A program made the position numbers and the translations under genes. From an uncultured Subdoligranulum sp. (GTDB lineage: Bacteria > Bacillota > Clostridia > Oscillospirales > Ruminococcaceae): 64,000 nt of DNA. The number at the start of each line of letters is the position of its first letter. Position 1 is the stretch's first letter. Below the pieces are notes generated by a model. It was given only the letters and a program-made list of their open reading frames with translations. It was not told the origin of the DNA and ran no database searches. This document shows, in pieces, positions 1 to 9,781 of this stretch. The stretch spans positions 186,001 through 250,000 of the forward strand of contig UQZO01000001.1 in assembly GCA_900545545.1 (NCBI GenBank), written 5' to 3'.

Positions 1-327
1 ATTTCCAAGGCTATCCAGACCAGCGATATCGGCATCAACCCCATTGATGACGGTCAGGTCATCCGCCTGGTGTTCCCGGCTCCCACCGAGGAACGCCGCA
101 AGCAGCTGACCAAGGACGTGCAGAAGCAGGGCGAAGAAGCCAAGGTTGCCGTGCGCAATGTTCGCCGCGACGCCATGGATAAGTTCAAGGCCATGAAGAA
201 GGCCGGTGAACTGACCGAGGACGACCAGAAGAAGCTGGAGGAAGAAACCCAGAAGCTGACCGACAAGTACGTCAAGCTGATTGACGAGACCTGTGCGTCC
301 AAAAATAAAGAAATTATGGAAGTCTGA
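1..327 (+). CDS. frr: Ribosome recycling factor, C-terminal part (5' end outside window)
   Basis: Reading frame 1 is open from the first base and ends with TGA at 325-327; 108 residues are visible, about the last 60% of a normal ~185-residue RRF. RRF splits the post-termination ribosome together with EF-G so that subunits can be reused. The visible part carries the family's hallmark segment ending in PAPTEERRKQL, followed by the long charged helix (VRNVRRDAMDK) and the C-terminal helix of the three-helix domain I. It heads the frr-cdsA-dxr-rseP-ispG-polC gene order common in Clostridia. Nothing looks broken; truncation is only the window edge. Confidence 0.97.
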   Translation: MSKAIQTSDIGINPIDDGQVIRLVFPAPTEERRKQLTKDVQKQGEEAKVAVRNVRRDAMDKFKAMKKAGELTEDDQKKLEEETQKLTDKYVKLIDETCASKNKEIMEV

Positions 328-354
328 TTTTTCAGTCACTTCCGGAACAGTCTG

Positions 355-382
355 TGCGGGCATGCCGATGGGCACGCCCGCA
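355..382 (+). other. Intercistronic hairpin between frr and cdsA
   Basis: TGCGGGC (355-361) pairs with GCCCGCA (376-382) and TGCC with GGCA inside, giving an 11-bp stem with one mismatch and a GATG loop. No T-run follows, so it is more likely a processing or mRNA-stability element, or a weak terminator, than a classical intrinsic terminator. Confidence 0.45.
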
Positions 383-431
383 TAGGCTGTTATGTGTATT
401 GTATTATTCCATCCGTGAAAGGGAACACCGT

Positions 432-1292
432 ATGAAGACCCGCGTCATTACCGCCGTTGTCGGCCTGGCCTTGCTGGCCGTTGTGCTGGCGTTTTTCAAC
501 ACCATCCTGTTTGATCTGGTGCTCAGCGCCGTCTGCCTGATCGCCATCCATGAAGTCTTTTCTGCCATGGGATTCGGCAAAAAGCAATGGTACCTGTATG
601 CTGTAGCCGTACCGTTTACCTTGCTGATCATGCTGACGACCAGCCCGGCGGCCCGCTGGCTTGTGCTGCCGGTCAGCTTTCTGGTGGTGCTGTTTTTCAA
701 CATCTGCCAGATTACCCACGTGCAGACGCTGGATTTTGGAAAACTGGCAGGGTATGTCTATTTTTCGGGGGTCATCATCTTCTGTTTTTATTCCCTCATT
801 CATCTCAAGCGCATGCTGCCGTTTGAGGACTACCACTACGACGCCGTTTATTTTATTCTGCTGACCCTTTGCTTTGCCTGGGGCGGCGACACGGCGGCCT
901 ATTTCGCAGGGCGTGCCTTCGGCAAGCATAAGCTGGCGCCCATCGTCAGCCCCCACAAAACGGTGGAGGGCGCCATTGGCGGTGTGGTGGGCAGCATCGT
1001 GGCCGGTATGCTGCTTACGGCGGCATATACCATGCTTTCCTCTGCCTACAACGTCATCAGCATCCAGATGCGCCCCAAGCACTACCTGGTGCTGCTGTTT
1101 ATGGGGGCCATCGCCTCGGTACTGGGAATCCTGGGCGATCTGTTTGCCTCGGCGGTCAAACGCCAGGTCGGCATCAAAGATTACGGCACCATCTTCCCCG
1201 GGCACGGCGGTATTTTGGACCGTTTTGACAGCGTCATGTTCATTGCGCCCTTCGTGGCCATTGTGGTGCGCTATTTCTTCTATGTACTGTAA
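432..1292 (+). CDS. cdsA: Phosphatidate cytidylyltransferase
   Basis: Integral membrane enzyme that converts phosphatidic acid and CTP into CDP-diacylglycerol, the precursor of phosphatidylglycerol and cardiolipin. 286 residues, nearly all hydrophobic with about eight predicted membrane segments. The CDP-alcohol signature near the C-terminus is intact: SAVKRQVGIKDYG followed by PGHGGILDRFDS, with the K-R, K-D and D-R-x-D residues expected for metal and substrate binding. The ATG at 432 is preferred because GAAAGGG lies about 9 nt upstream; an in-frame ATG at 354 sits inside the preceding hairpin and would add a non-hydrophobic extension atypical of the family. The undecaprenyl diphosphate synthase gene that often sits just before cdsA is absent here. 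Confidence 0.95.
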   Translation: MKTRVITAVVGLALLAVVLAFFNTILFDLVLSAVCLIAIHEVFSAMGFGKKQWYLYAVAVPFTLLIMLTTSPAARWLVLPVSFLVVLFFNICQITHVQTLDFGKLAGYVYFSGVIIFCFYSLIHLKRMLPFEDYHYDAVYFILLTLCFAWGGDTAAYFAGRAFGKHKLAPIVSPHKTVEGAIGGVVGSIVAGMLLTAAYTMLSSAYNVISIQMRPKHYLVLLFMGAIASVLGILGDLFASAVKRQVGIKDYGTIFPGHGGILDRFDSVMFIAPFVAIVVRYFFYVL

Positions 1293-1312
1293 AGAAAAAG
1301 GATGGGAAATCT

Positions 1313-2464
1313 ATGAGTAAAACCATCACGCTGCTGGGCTCCACCGGTTCCATCGGTACGCAGAGCCTGGACGTCTGCCGTATGCACGGCTATTCGGTGT
1401 TCGGCCTGGCCGCTCATTCCAGTGTGGAGAAAATTCTCGATCAGATCCGGGAGTTCCATCCCCGTTACGTTGTTATGGTAGAGCCGGAAGCCTGCCGCAA
1501 ACTGGAGGCGGAGCTGGCCGGCCAGGCCGATGCGCCCCGCCTGATGGCAGGGCCGGAAGGTCTGCGGGAACTGGCTGCCATGGAAGGCCCTGACGTGGTC
1601 CTCAACGCGGTGGTGGGCATCGCCGGACTGGATGCCTCGCTGGCGGCCATCGAGAGCGGACACGATCTGGCTCTGGCCAACAAGGAAAGCCTTGTTACCG
1701 GCGGTCACCTGGTCACCGACGCCGTGAAACAGCATGGGGTGCATCTGCTGCCGGTAGACAGCGAGCACAGCGCCATCTTCCAGTGCCTGCAGGATGCCCA
1801 CAGCGCCAAGACGCTGGAAAAGATCCTGCTCACGGCATCGGGCGGCCCCTTCTTCGGCATGAAGACCGAGGAACTGCGCGGCAAGACCAAGGCCGATGCC
1901 CTGCGCCATCCCAACTGGAATATGGGCGCCAAAATCACCATCGACTCGGCGACTCTCATGAACAAGGGCCTGGAACTCATCGAGGCGGCCTGGCTCTTCG
2001 GTCTGCCAGAGGATAAAATCCAGATCGTCGTCCAGCGCGAGAGCATCATTCACTCGGCGGTCCAGTTCACCGATCACTCCATCCTTGCGCAGCTGGGTGT
2101 GCCCGATATGCGCATTCCCATCCAGTATGCGCTGACCTGGCCGGAGCGTCTGCCCAGCCCGGTGCCGGAACTGGATTTTGCGGCGCTGACCAAGCTCAGC
2201 ATCGCCACAGCCGACGAGGAAACCTTCCGCTGCCTGGCAGCCTGCAAAAAGGCCATCCGCAAGGGCGGCCTGGCCCCCTGTGCGGCCAACGGTGCCAACG
2301 AAGCGGCGGTGGCGCATTTCCTGCGGGATGAGATCGGCTTCCTGGACATCGGCCGCCTGGTGGAAGGCATTGTGGACAGCGACAGCTTTGGCGGCGACTA
2401 CACACTGGCCGATGTACATGAGTGCGACCGCATGGCCCGCGCCTATGTGGAGGCCCATATTTGA
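1313..2464 (+). CDS. dxr: 1-deoxy-D-xylulose 5-phosphate reductoisomerase
   Basis: Cytosolic second enzyme of the MEP isoprenoid pathway: rearranges and reduces DXP to 2-C-methyl-D-erythritol 4-phosphate with NADPH and a divalent metal. 383 residues, normal length. The N-terminal NADPH-binding loop GSTGSIGTQSLDV (residues 9-21) is present, as are ANKESLV (122-128), the metal ligands in PVDSEHS (D149, E151), TASGGPF, and a further metal glutamate in MNKGLELIEA (E221). It starts 20 bp after cdsA and is followed 16 bp later by rseP, so it is co-transcribed in the cdsA-polC operon. With ispG just downstream and fused ispDF at 17.5 kb, much of the pathway is encoded in the window. Confidence 0.97.
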   Translation: MSKTITLLGSTGSIGTQSLDVCRMHGYSVFGLAAHSSVEKILDQIREFHPRYVVMVEPEACRKLEAELAGQADAPRLMAGPEGLRELAAMEGPDVVLNAVVGIAGLDASLAAIESGHDLALANKESLVTGGHLVTDAVKQHGVHLLPVDSEHSAIFQCLQDAHSAKTLEKILLTASGGPFFGMKTEELRGKTKADALRHPNWNMGAKITIDSATLMNKGLELIEAAWLFGLPEDKIQIVVQRESIIHSAVQFTDHSILAQLGVPDMRIPIQYALTWPERLPSPVPELDFAALTKLSIATADEETFRCLAACKKAIRKGGLAPCAANGANEAAVAHFLRDEIGFLDIGRLVEGIVDSDSFGGDYTLADVHECDRMARAYVEAHI

Positions 2465-2480
2465 GATTTGAGAGGTGCCT

Positions 2481-3572
2481 ATGACTGCAATACTGACCGG
2501 GCTGGTATCCGTGCTCGTGTTCGGGGTTGTCATTTTGGTGCATGAGCTGGGCCACTTCTGGGCGGCCCGGCATTGCGGCATCCGGGTGGAGGAGTTCTCC
2601 ATCGGCTTTGGTCCCAAGCTGTTTGCGTGGGACCGTGGCGGTACACGGTATACGCTGCGGCTGATTCCGTTGGGCGGATACAACCTGTTTTCCAACCCGC
2701 CGGACCCGGAGGAAGAGGGAGAAGAGATTCAGCCGGTACGCCCGCCCGAGAAGAAGGCGGGGCTGTTTCCCGTGGTGGTACGCGGCCTGGAGTTTGAGCA
2801 GGCCGGTGCCTGGAAGCGCTTTTTTGTCACGCTGTGGGGCGCGGTCATGAACTTTGTGCTGGGGCTGGCGGTATTGCTGGTCCTGGTATGCAGTATGTCC
2901 TCTTTGGGGGGCACGACGGTGGCGCAGTTTGTGGACGGCGCTTCCAGCAGCCAGACGGGCCTGGCCCTGGGCGATACCATTGTGGAAGTGGACGGCAAAC
3001 GTGTGCGCACCGCCAATTCCCTGGCGCAGATGTTCAACGGCACGACCCGGCAGCACACCATGAAGGTGCTGCGCGACGGGGAAGTGGTGGAGCTTTCCGC
3101 CGTGACGGTGGCCCCTACCACCGATGAAACCGGTGCGGTGGTCAGCGGGGTGGATTTCCGCGTGGCGGCCGTTCCCAAAAACCTGCGCACCGTACTGGTG
3201 CAGACAGGGGAGTTTTTCCAGTATTACAGCACCGCCATTCTGGGCGGATTCTGGCAGCTGGCCACCGGCCAGGTGGGCGTGGACCAGCTTTCCGGCCCCA
3301 TTGGCACGGTGTCGGCGGTCAGCCAGGCCGTACAGTACGGCTGGCGGGATGTCCTTTCGCTGATGGCGCTGCTCACCATCAACGTGGGCATTTTCAATCT
3401 GCTGCCGATCCCGGCATTGGACGGCTGCAAACTGTTGTTTTTGCTGTTTGAAGGGCTGACCGGCCATGCGGTGCCGCAGCGCTTCCAGATTGTGGTCAAT
3501 ACCGCAGGGATGGTTCTGCTGTTGTGGCTGATGCTGTTTGTCACGATGCAGGACATTACCAGGATTTTCTAA
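2481..3572 (+). CDS. rseP: Site-2 intramembrane metalloprotease RseP/RasP
   Basis: Zinc intramembrane protease that cuts transmembrane substrates such as anti-sigma factors and signal-peptide remnants. 363 residues. The zinc motif HELGH (residues 21-25) lies in the first membrane helix; a PDZ domain occupies roughly residues 115-200 between two hydrophobic blocks; the third ligand region NLLPIPALDG is in the C-terminal helices. The ATG at 2481 is chosen because AGAGG (2470-2474) sits correctly before it; a GTG two codons upstream would overlap that ribosome site. It lies between dxr and ispG, the standard Clostridia arrangement. A proline-rich, acidic insertion (residues ~70-85) separates the HExxH helix from the second membrane segment. 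Confidence 0.95.
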   Translation: MTAILTGLVSVLVFGVVILVHELGHFWAARHCGIRVEEFSIGFGPKLFAWDRGGTRYTLRLIPLGGYNLFSNPPDPEEEGEEIQPVRPPEKKAGLFPVVVRGLEFEQAGAWKRFFVTLWGAVMNFVLGLAVLLVLVCSMSSLGGTTVAQFVDGASSSQTGLALGDTIVEVDGKRVRTANSLAQMFNGTTRQHTMKVLRDGEVVELSAVTVAPTTDETGAVVSGVDFRVAAVPKNLRTVLVQTGEFFQYYSTAILGGFWQLATGQVGVDQLSGPIGTVSAVSQAVQYGWRDVLSLMALLTINVGIFNLLPIPALDGCKLLFLLFEGLTGHAVPQRFQIVVNTAGMVLLLWLMLFVTMQDITRIF

Positions 3573-3585
3573 AGGAGGAGCCGTT

Positions 3586-4638
<1,053 letters not shown>

Positions 4639-4668
4639 GCTTTCGGGCGGGGAAGGAACGTGACGGTT

Positions 4669-4929
4669 ATGGAGTTCCTGTTCGAGATTGTCGGAGAAGT
4701 TCTGCTGGGATTTTTGCAGTGGATCTGGCCGCCTGTTCTGGCGGTTCTGGACGGCGCGCTGGTCCTGTATCTCGCTTTTCTGGCTTGGGTGTTTTTCACG
4801 GAAGGGGAACTCGCCAAGGCGATCATCAGTCTGCTGGCGGCGGGGCTGTTTCTGGCTGTGGGCATTACAGGCTTCAAAACCGGCCTGTACACGCGCAAAG
4901 GCCGCGATGACCGCTGTCGGAAAAAATAA
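4669..4929 (+). CDS. Small hypothetical membrane protein between ispG and polC
   Basis: 86 residues with no recognised domain. An N-terminal amphipathic stretch (MEFLFEIVGEVLLGFLQ) is followed by two hydrophobic segments (around residues 18-42 and 50-68) and a basic C-terminal tail (KGRDDRCRKK), consistent with a two-helix membrane protein whose tail lies in the cytoplasm. GGAAGGA at 4651-4657 gives normal spacing to ATG 4669; the GTG at 4660 is only 2 nt from it, so the ATG is preferred. Position and direction place it in the ispG-polC operon. Function unknown; it may be lineage-specific. That it is a real gene is supported by the ribosome site, orderly membrane topology and tight packing. 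Confidence 0.65.
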   Translation: MEFLFEIVGEVLLGFLQWIWPPVLAVLDGALVLYLAFLAWVFFTEGELAKAIISLLAAGLFLAVGITGFKTGLYTRKGRDDRCRKK

Positions 4930-4965
4930 CACCCCTGCCTTTTTTCCATCTGCAAAGGAGTCACT

Positions 4966-7900
4966 TTGAAACCACTTGTTACCCAGGTCTGGCCGCAGTT
5001 CACGGCTGACCAGCAGTTCTGCGCCGCCTTCGGCAGCGTGCTGGTAGAGCGCGTGGAACTGTACCGTACCAAACGTCAGGTCATCATCTGCCTGCGCAGC
5101 GCCGAGCCCTTGGACCAGGCGCTGTGCGGGCGCCTTTGTGCTTCCCTGCAGGAGGTTTTTGCAGGGTATGAGCTGCATCTGCGCAACTATTTCTCCTATC
5201 CCAATATCACCCCGGAATCGGTCTGCCTGATGATTGAGGAACTCAAAGAAAAAGGTATGCCGGTGAACGGTTTTCTGGACAAGAACCAGCCGGTGGTTTT
5301 TGGCGATGACGGCATCACCATCCGTGTCAACGCGGGCCGCACCATTCTGGAAAGTGTGGAGCTGCCCCGGGTGCTGGCTGAACTGATTCAGGAACGCACC
5401 GGCTCCCTGCCCATTGTGCGCCTGGCCGATACCGGCAATGCCCGGACTGAGGAGGAGTTCGAGCAGTACCTGCAGGAAAAGACCCCTGTTGTCAAATTCG
5501 AGGCAAAGGAAATCCCGCCGGACTTTACCATCGAGGGTCTGGCCCTCACCAACAAGCCGGTCAAGGTGTTCTACGGCAAGAACTTCAAGCCCACCGAGAC
5601 CCGTCATCTCAACGATCTGGGCGATGGCGGCAAGGTGGTGGTCTGGGGCGATGTATTCGCCACCGAGGTCAAAGGCAGCCGCCGCAAGATTTATTTTACC
5701 TCCATCACCGACTATACCGGTTCCGTCAACCTGAAAGTTATGGGGGACGAGGATGCCGATATGTCCAAGTGGGAGGGCCTCAAGCCTGGCACCACCCTCA
5801 TCGTGCGCGGCAACTATATGTACGACAAGTACGAGCATGACTTTGTCATCATGCCCTACGATGTGCTGCAGGTGGAGCGGGAACCCCGCCAGGATACAGC
5901 GCCCGATGGCCAGAAGCGGGTGGAGCTGCATCTGCATACCAAGTCCAGCTCCATGGACGGCTTCAATGACCCCGGCAAAATCGTACGCCTGGCCCATCGC
6001 ATGGGGCACCGTGCCATTGCCATCACCGACCACGGCGTCTGCCAGGGCTACCCCGAAGCCATGCTGGCCACCGACGACATCCACCAGAACGACCCCAATT
6101 TCAAACTGATCTACGGCTGCGAAGCCTACTTCGTGGACGATATGATCCCCGCCGTCTACGGCGGTGCCCAGATGCCGCTGTCCGGATCTTTTGTGGTTTT
6201 CGATACCGAGACCACCGGCCTGGATTCCAATGTGGAAGCTCTCACTGAGATCGGCGCCGTCTATGTGGAAAACGGCAAGATCAACGAGGAAAAGAAATTC
6301 TGCACCTTCGTCAATCCCGGCAAACCCATCCCGCAGCGCGTGGTGGAACTGACCGGCATCAACGATGCCATGGTGGCCGATGCGCCCACGCCGGAGGAAG
6401 CCATCCGCGCCTTCAAGGAATTCTGCGGCGACCATGTGCTGGTGGCTCACAACGCCCACAGCTTTGATATGCTGTTCATCCGCAAGGCGGGGGAGAAGGC
6501 GGGCGTCAGCTTTGACGAAAACACCTATATCGATACGCTGCCCATGGGCCAGGCACTGTTCCCGGGGCTGCGCAACTATAAGCTGGATACCATCAACAAA
6601 CATTTGGAAATCCCGCCCTTCAACCACCATCGTGCGGTGGATGATGCCATGGCCCTGGCCCGCATCTTCGAGGTCATGCTGAACGACCTGGAGGAAAAGG
6701 ATATCCACACGCTGGAAGATATCAATACGGGCCTTGGCGGCAACAAGGAAGTTCTGAAGAAAAAATACTACCACCTGATCATTCTGGTACAGAACCAGGT
6801 GGGACTCAAAAACCTCTACCGCATCGTCAGTGCGGCCCACACCCAGTATTTCTTCAAAAAGCCCCGCGTGCCCCGCAGTCTGCTCAACCAGTATCGCGAG
6901 GGTCTGCTGCTCTCACCGGCCTGTGAAGCAGGCGAGCTGTACCGCGCCATTGTGGCGGGCCAGCCTTACGAACAGCTGCTGCGCATCGCGGATTATTATG
7001 ATTACCTGGAAGTACAGCCCCTGGGCAACAACGAGTTCATGGTCCGCAACGGCCAGGTGGATTCCATCGAAGCCATCAAGAACTTCAACCGGACGGTCAT
7101 CCAGCTGGGCGAGGACCTGCACAAACCCGTTGTCGCCACCGGCGACTCCCATTTCCAGGAGCCGGAGGACTGGATCTACCGTGCGGTACTGCAGGCCGGC
7201 AACGGCTTCAAGGATGCCGACAACCAGGCCCCGTTGTACTACCACACCACCACCGAGATGCTGGAAGATTTCAGCTATCTGCCGCAGGAAAAAGCCTTTG
7301 AGATCGTGGTGACCAACCCCAACAAGATCGCCGCCACCATCGATAACAATCTGCGGGCCATCCCCAAGGGTACCTACCCGCCCAGCATCCCCGGCGCCGA
7401 GCAGGAACTGCGCGACGATACCTGGAAACATGCCGCCCGGGACTACGGTACCCCGCTGCCCGATGTACTGCAAAAGCGCCTGAAAAAGGAGCTGGATTCC
7501 ATCTGCGGCCATGGCTACGCCGTTTTGTACGTCATTGCTGTGCGTCTGGTGGCCTACTCCAATGCGGGCGGCTACCAGGTCGGCAGCCGTGGTTCCGTCG
7601 GTTCCTCCGCTGTAGCGCACTTCTCCGGTATTTCCGAAGTAAACTCCATGCCGCCCCATTACCTGTGCCCGGAATGCAAGCACAGCGAGTGGATCGACGA
7701 CGGCGTCCACATGGACGGCTTCGACCTGCCGGACAAAAACTGCCCGGTCTGCGGTCATAAAATGATCGTGGAAGGTCACGACATTCCCTTCGAGACCTTC
7801 CTGGGATTCTACGGCGACAAGGAACCCGATATCGACCTGAACTTCTCGGGTATGTATCAGTCCCACGTCCACCGCTATACCGAGGAACTCTTCGGCAAGG

Positions 7901-9276
7901 AAAACGTCTTCAAGGCGGGTACCGTTTCCGGTCTGCAGGACAAGACCGCCTACGGCTACGTGAAAAAGTACCTGGAAGAGCGAGGCAAAACCGTCAACCG
8001 TGCCGAGGAAAACCGCCTGGTCATCGGCTGTACCGGCGTCAAGCGGACCACCGGCCAGCACCCCGGCGGCATGGTCGTCGTGCCCGATACCTTTGATATC
8101 TACGATTTCTGTGCCATCCAGCACCCGGCGGATGACGTCAAAGGTGGTTTGCTGACCACCCACTTCGAATTCAAATACCTGCACGATACACTGCTCAAAC
8201 TGGACGAGCTGGGCCACGATGTGCCTACCTTCTATAAATACTTCGAGGAATACTCCGGCATTCCCATCGACTCGGTGCCGATGAACGATGAGAAGGTGTA
8301 CAGCCTGCTCACCAGCCCCGAGGCTCTGGGTGTTACCGAGGAACAGATCGGCTCCAAAACCGGCACCTTCGGCATCCCCGAAATGGGTACCAACTTCGTG
8401 CGCCAGATGCTGCTGGACGCCCAGCCCAAGAACTTCTCGGAGCTGATCCAGATTTCCGGGCTGTCCCACGGCACCGACGTCTGGACCAACAACGCCGACG
8501 AACTCATTCGTTCCGGCACCTGTACCATTGCCGAAGTGATCGGCTGCCGTGACAGTATCATGCTTTATCTTCTGCGCAAGGGCCTGGAGCCCAAGATGGC
8601 CTTCGATATCATGGAGGCTGTGCGTAAAGGCAAGGTGGCCAAGGGCGGCTTCAAGCCCGGCTGGGAGGAAGCCATGCGGGAACACGACGTGCCGGACTGG
8701 TATATCGAATCCTGCCGCAAGATCAAATATATGTTCCCCAAGGCCCACGCGGTGGCTTATCTGATGGCGGCCATCCGCCTGATGTGGTTCAAAGTGTACC
8801 ATCCGGCCATCTTCTATGCCGTGTATTTCACCGTCCGCGGCGCCGATATCGACTACGAGGCTGCCGTCGGCGGTGTGCGTGTAGCCAAGGAACACCTGCG
8901 GGACAACGAGCGCATCCCCAAGGAGGAACGTACCGCCAAGGATGATGATGCACTGGTCAGCCTGCAGCTGGAAAACGAGATGCTGCAGCGCGGGTGCCAG
9001 TTCCTGCCCATTGAGCTGGGCAAGAGCCACGCCAGCAAGTACGTGGTGGAGGATGGCAAGGTGCGCCTGCCGTTTACTTCGCTGCGCGGCCTGGGCGAAG
9101 CGGCCGCCGTGGCCCTGGAAGAGGCTACCATCCATGGGCAGGAGTATATCTCCATCGAAGAACTGCAGCAGGCCAGCGGTGTGGCCAGCTCGGTATTTGA
9201 TAAGCTGCGCTCGGTAGGGGCGCTGGGCAATCTGCCCGAGACCAGCCAGGTGGACCTGTTCAGCCTGATGGGATAA
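4966..9276 (+). CDS. polC: DNA polymerase III PolC-type alpha subunit
   Basis: Main replicative polymerase of low-GC Gram-positives, with its own 3'-5' proofreading. 1436 residues, normal length. Order: N-terminal domain; OB fold around residues 210-300 (VWGDVFATEV); PHP domain starting near 318 (ELHLHTKSS) that is split by a DEDDh exonuclease at about 405-570 (FDTETTGL, AHNAHSFD, HHRAVDDA); zinc cluster near 900 (CPEC and CPVC pairs); palm with the catalytic PDIDLNF aspartates near 955; then fingers and tandem HhH region. Start is TTG at 4966, preceded by AAAGGAG (4954-4960) with 5-nt spacing; no in-frame ATG has a comparable site. Last gene of the frr-to-polC operon. Confidence 0.98.
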   Translation: MKPLVTQVWPQFTADQQFCAAFGSVLVERVELYRTKRQVIICLRSAEPLDQALCGRLCASLQEVFAGYELHLRNYFSYPNITPESVCLMIEELKEKGMPVNGFLDKNQPVVFGDDGITIRVNAGRTILESVELPRVLAELIQERTGSLPIVRLADTGNARTEEEFEQYLQEKTPVVKFEAKEIPPDFTIEGLALTNKPVKVFYGKNFKPTETRHLNDLGDGGKVVVWGDVFATEVKGSRRKIYFTSITDYTGSVNLKVMGDEDADMSKWEGLKPGTTLIVRGNYMYDKYEHDFVIMPYDVLQVEREPRQDTAPDGQKRVELHLHTKSSSMDGFNDPGKIVRLAHRMGHRAIAITDHGVCQGYPEAMLATDDIHQNDPNFKLIYGCEAYFVDDMIPAVYGGAQMPLSGSFVVFDTETTGLDSNVEALTEIGAVYVENGKINEEKKFCTFVNPGKPIPQRVVELTGINDAMVADAPTPEEAIRAFKEFCGDHVLVAHNAHSFDMLFIRKAGEKAGVSFDENTYIDTLPMGQALFPGLRNYKLDTINKHLEIPPFNHHRAVDDAMALARIFEVMLNDLEEKDIHTLEDINTGLGGNKEVLKKKYYHLIILVQNQVGLKNLYRIVSAAHTQYFFKKPRVPRSLLNQYREGLLLSPACEAGELYRAIVAGQPYEQLLRIADYYDYLEVQPLGNNEFMVRNGQVDSIEAIKNFNRTVIQLGEDLHKPVVATGDSHFQEPEDWIYRAVLQAGNGFKDADNQAPLYYHTTTEMLEDFSYLPQEKAFEIVVTNPNKIAATIDNNLRAIPKGTYPPSIPGAEQELRDDTWKHAARDYGTPLPDVLQKRLKKELDSICGHGYAVLYVIAVRLVAYSNAGGYQVGSRGSVGSSAVAHFSGISEVNSMPPHYLCPECKHSEWIDDGVHMDGFDLPDKNCPVCGHKMIVEGHDIPFETFLGFYGDKEPDIDLNFSGMYQSHVHRYTEELFGKENVFKAGTVSGLQDKTAYGYVKKYLEERGKTVNRAEENRLVIGCTGVKRTTGQHPGGMVVVPDTFDIYDFCAIQHPADDVKGGLLTTHFEFKYLHDTLLKLDELGHDVPTFYKYFEEYSGIPIDSVPMNDEKVYSLLTSPEALGVTEEQIGSKTGTFGIPEMGTNFVRQMLLDAQPKNFSELIQISGLSHGTDVWTNNADELIRSGTCTIAEVIGCRDSIMLYLLRKGLEPKMAFDIMEAVRKGKVAKGGFKPGWEEAMREHDVPDWYIESCRKIKYMFPKAHAVAYLMAAIRLMWFKVYHPAIFYAVYFTVRGADIDYEAAVGGVRVAKEHLRDNERIPKEERTAKDDDALVSLQLENEMLQRGCQFLPIELGKSHASKYVVEDGKVRLPFTSLRGLGEAAAVALEEATIHGQEYISIEELQQASGVASSVFDKLRSVGALGNLPETSQVDLFSLMG

Positions 9277-9308
9277 GGGCAAAATTGGAAATAAATCGCA
9301 AAAAAAGC

Positions 9309-9337
9309 TTGCACCATCGGCATATCTGTGTTATACT
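9309..9337 (+). promoter_or_regulatory. SigA-type promoter of secG
   Basis: TTGCAC (9309-9314), 17-nt spacer, TATACT (9332-9337). Transcription would start near 9344, about 30 nt before the secG ATG. Confidence 0.8.
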
Positions 9338-9372
9338 ATACCCCGCATGAGAAGTTAAAGGAGTGCTATTCA

Positions 9373-9618
9373 ATGAACTGGTATGAGATCGCTCTCGGTT
9401 GCGTTCTGATTGCAGTGTCGCTTTTGATCATCGTTTTCACCCTTGGACAGGAGCAGAAGGGCCAGGGCCTGTCCGCGGCCATCATGGGCGATAACTCCCA
9501 CATGGCGGCTGGCCGTGAGCGTGGTATCGACGCTAAGCTCGCCAAATGGACCAAGATCTTTGGCGCAGTATTTTTCGTGGTCACGCTGATCATTTGTGTG
9601 CTCAGCGCTCGCCTGTAA
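9373..9618 (+). CDS. secG: Preprotein translocase subunit SecG
   Basis: Small membrane subunit of the SecYEG protein-export channel. 81 residues with two hydrophobic helices (about residues 3-23 and 57-79) separated by a loop that carries the family's LGQEQKGQGLSAA-type segment (usually QxxKxxGLS/G). AAAGGAG precedes the ATG at 9373 by a normal distance; an in-frame upstream ATG at 9328 lies inside the promoter -10 region and is rejected. It has its own promoter and terminator. secG followed by rnr is a widely conserved Firmicutes neighbourhood. Confidence 0.92.
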   Translation: MNWYEIALGCVLIAVSLLIIVFTLGQEQKGQGLSAAIMGDNSHMAAGRERGIDAKLAKWTKIFGAVFFVVTLIICVLSARL

Positions 9619-9648
9619 TCGGAGAAAAGCAGCAATCAAAAACAAAAG

Positions 9649-9700
9649 GGTCCGCCAAGCGCGTTGAAGGAAGTCTCTGCGCCCCGGCGGGCCGTTTTTT
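9649..9700 (+). terminator. Intrinsic terminator after secG
   Basis: GGTCCGCC (9649-9656) pairs with GGCGGGCC (9686-9693) over 8 bp with one G-T wobble; GCGC boxes in the loop can form an inner stem; GTTTTTT follows (9694-9700). Confidence 0.65.
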
Positions 9701-9781
9701 GTGGGAAAGTGGTGGGTACAATATACCCATGTTGGAAGGGCTGCATCGGACGATGCGGCGACGTAAATTAAAGGAGTAACT

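Noticed and set aside
354..431. 26-codon N-terminal extension of cdsA from ATG 354
   Set aside because: The start lies inside a stable hairpin, has no ribosome site and adds an Arg-rich segment not expected in CdsA.
9717..9722. TACAAT as a -10 for rnr
   Set aside because: No acceptable -35 at 15-19 nt spacing; left unassigned.
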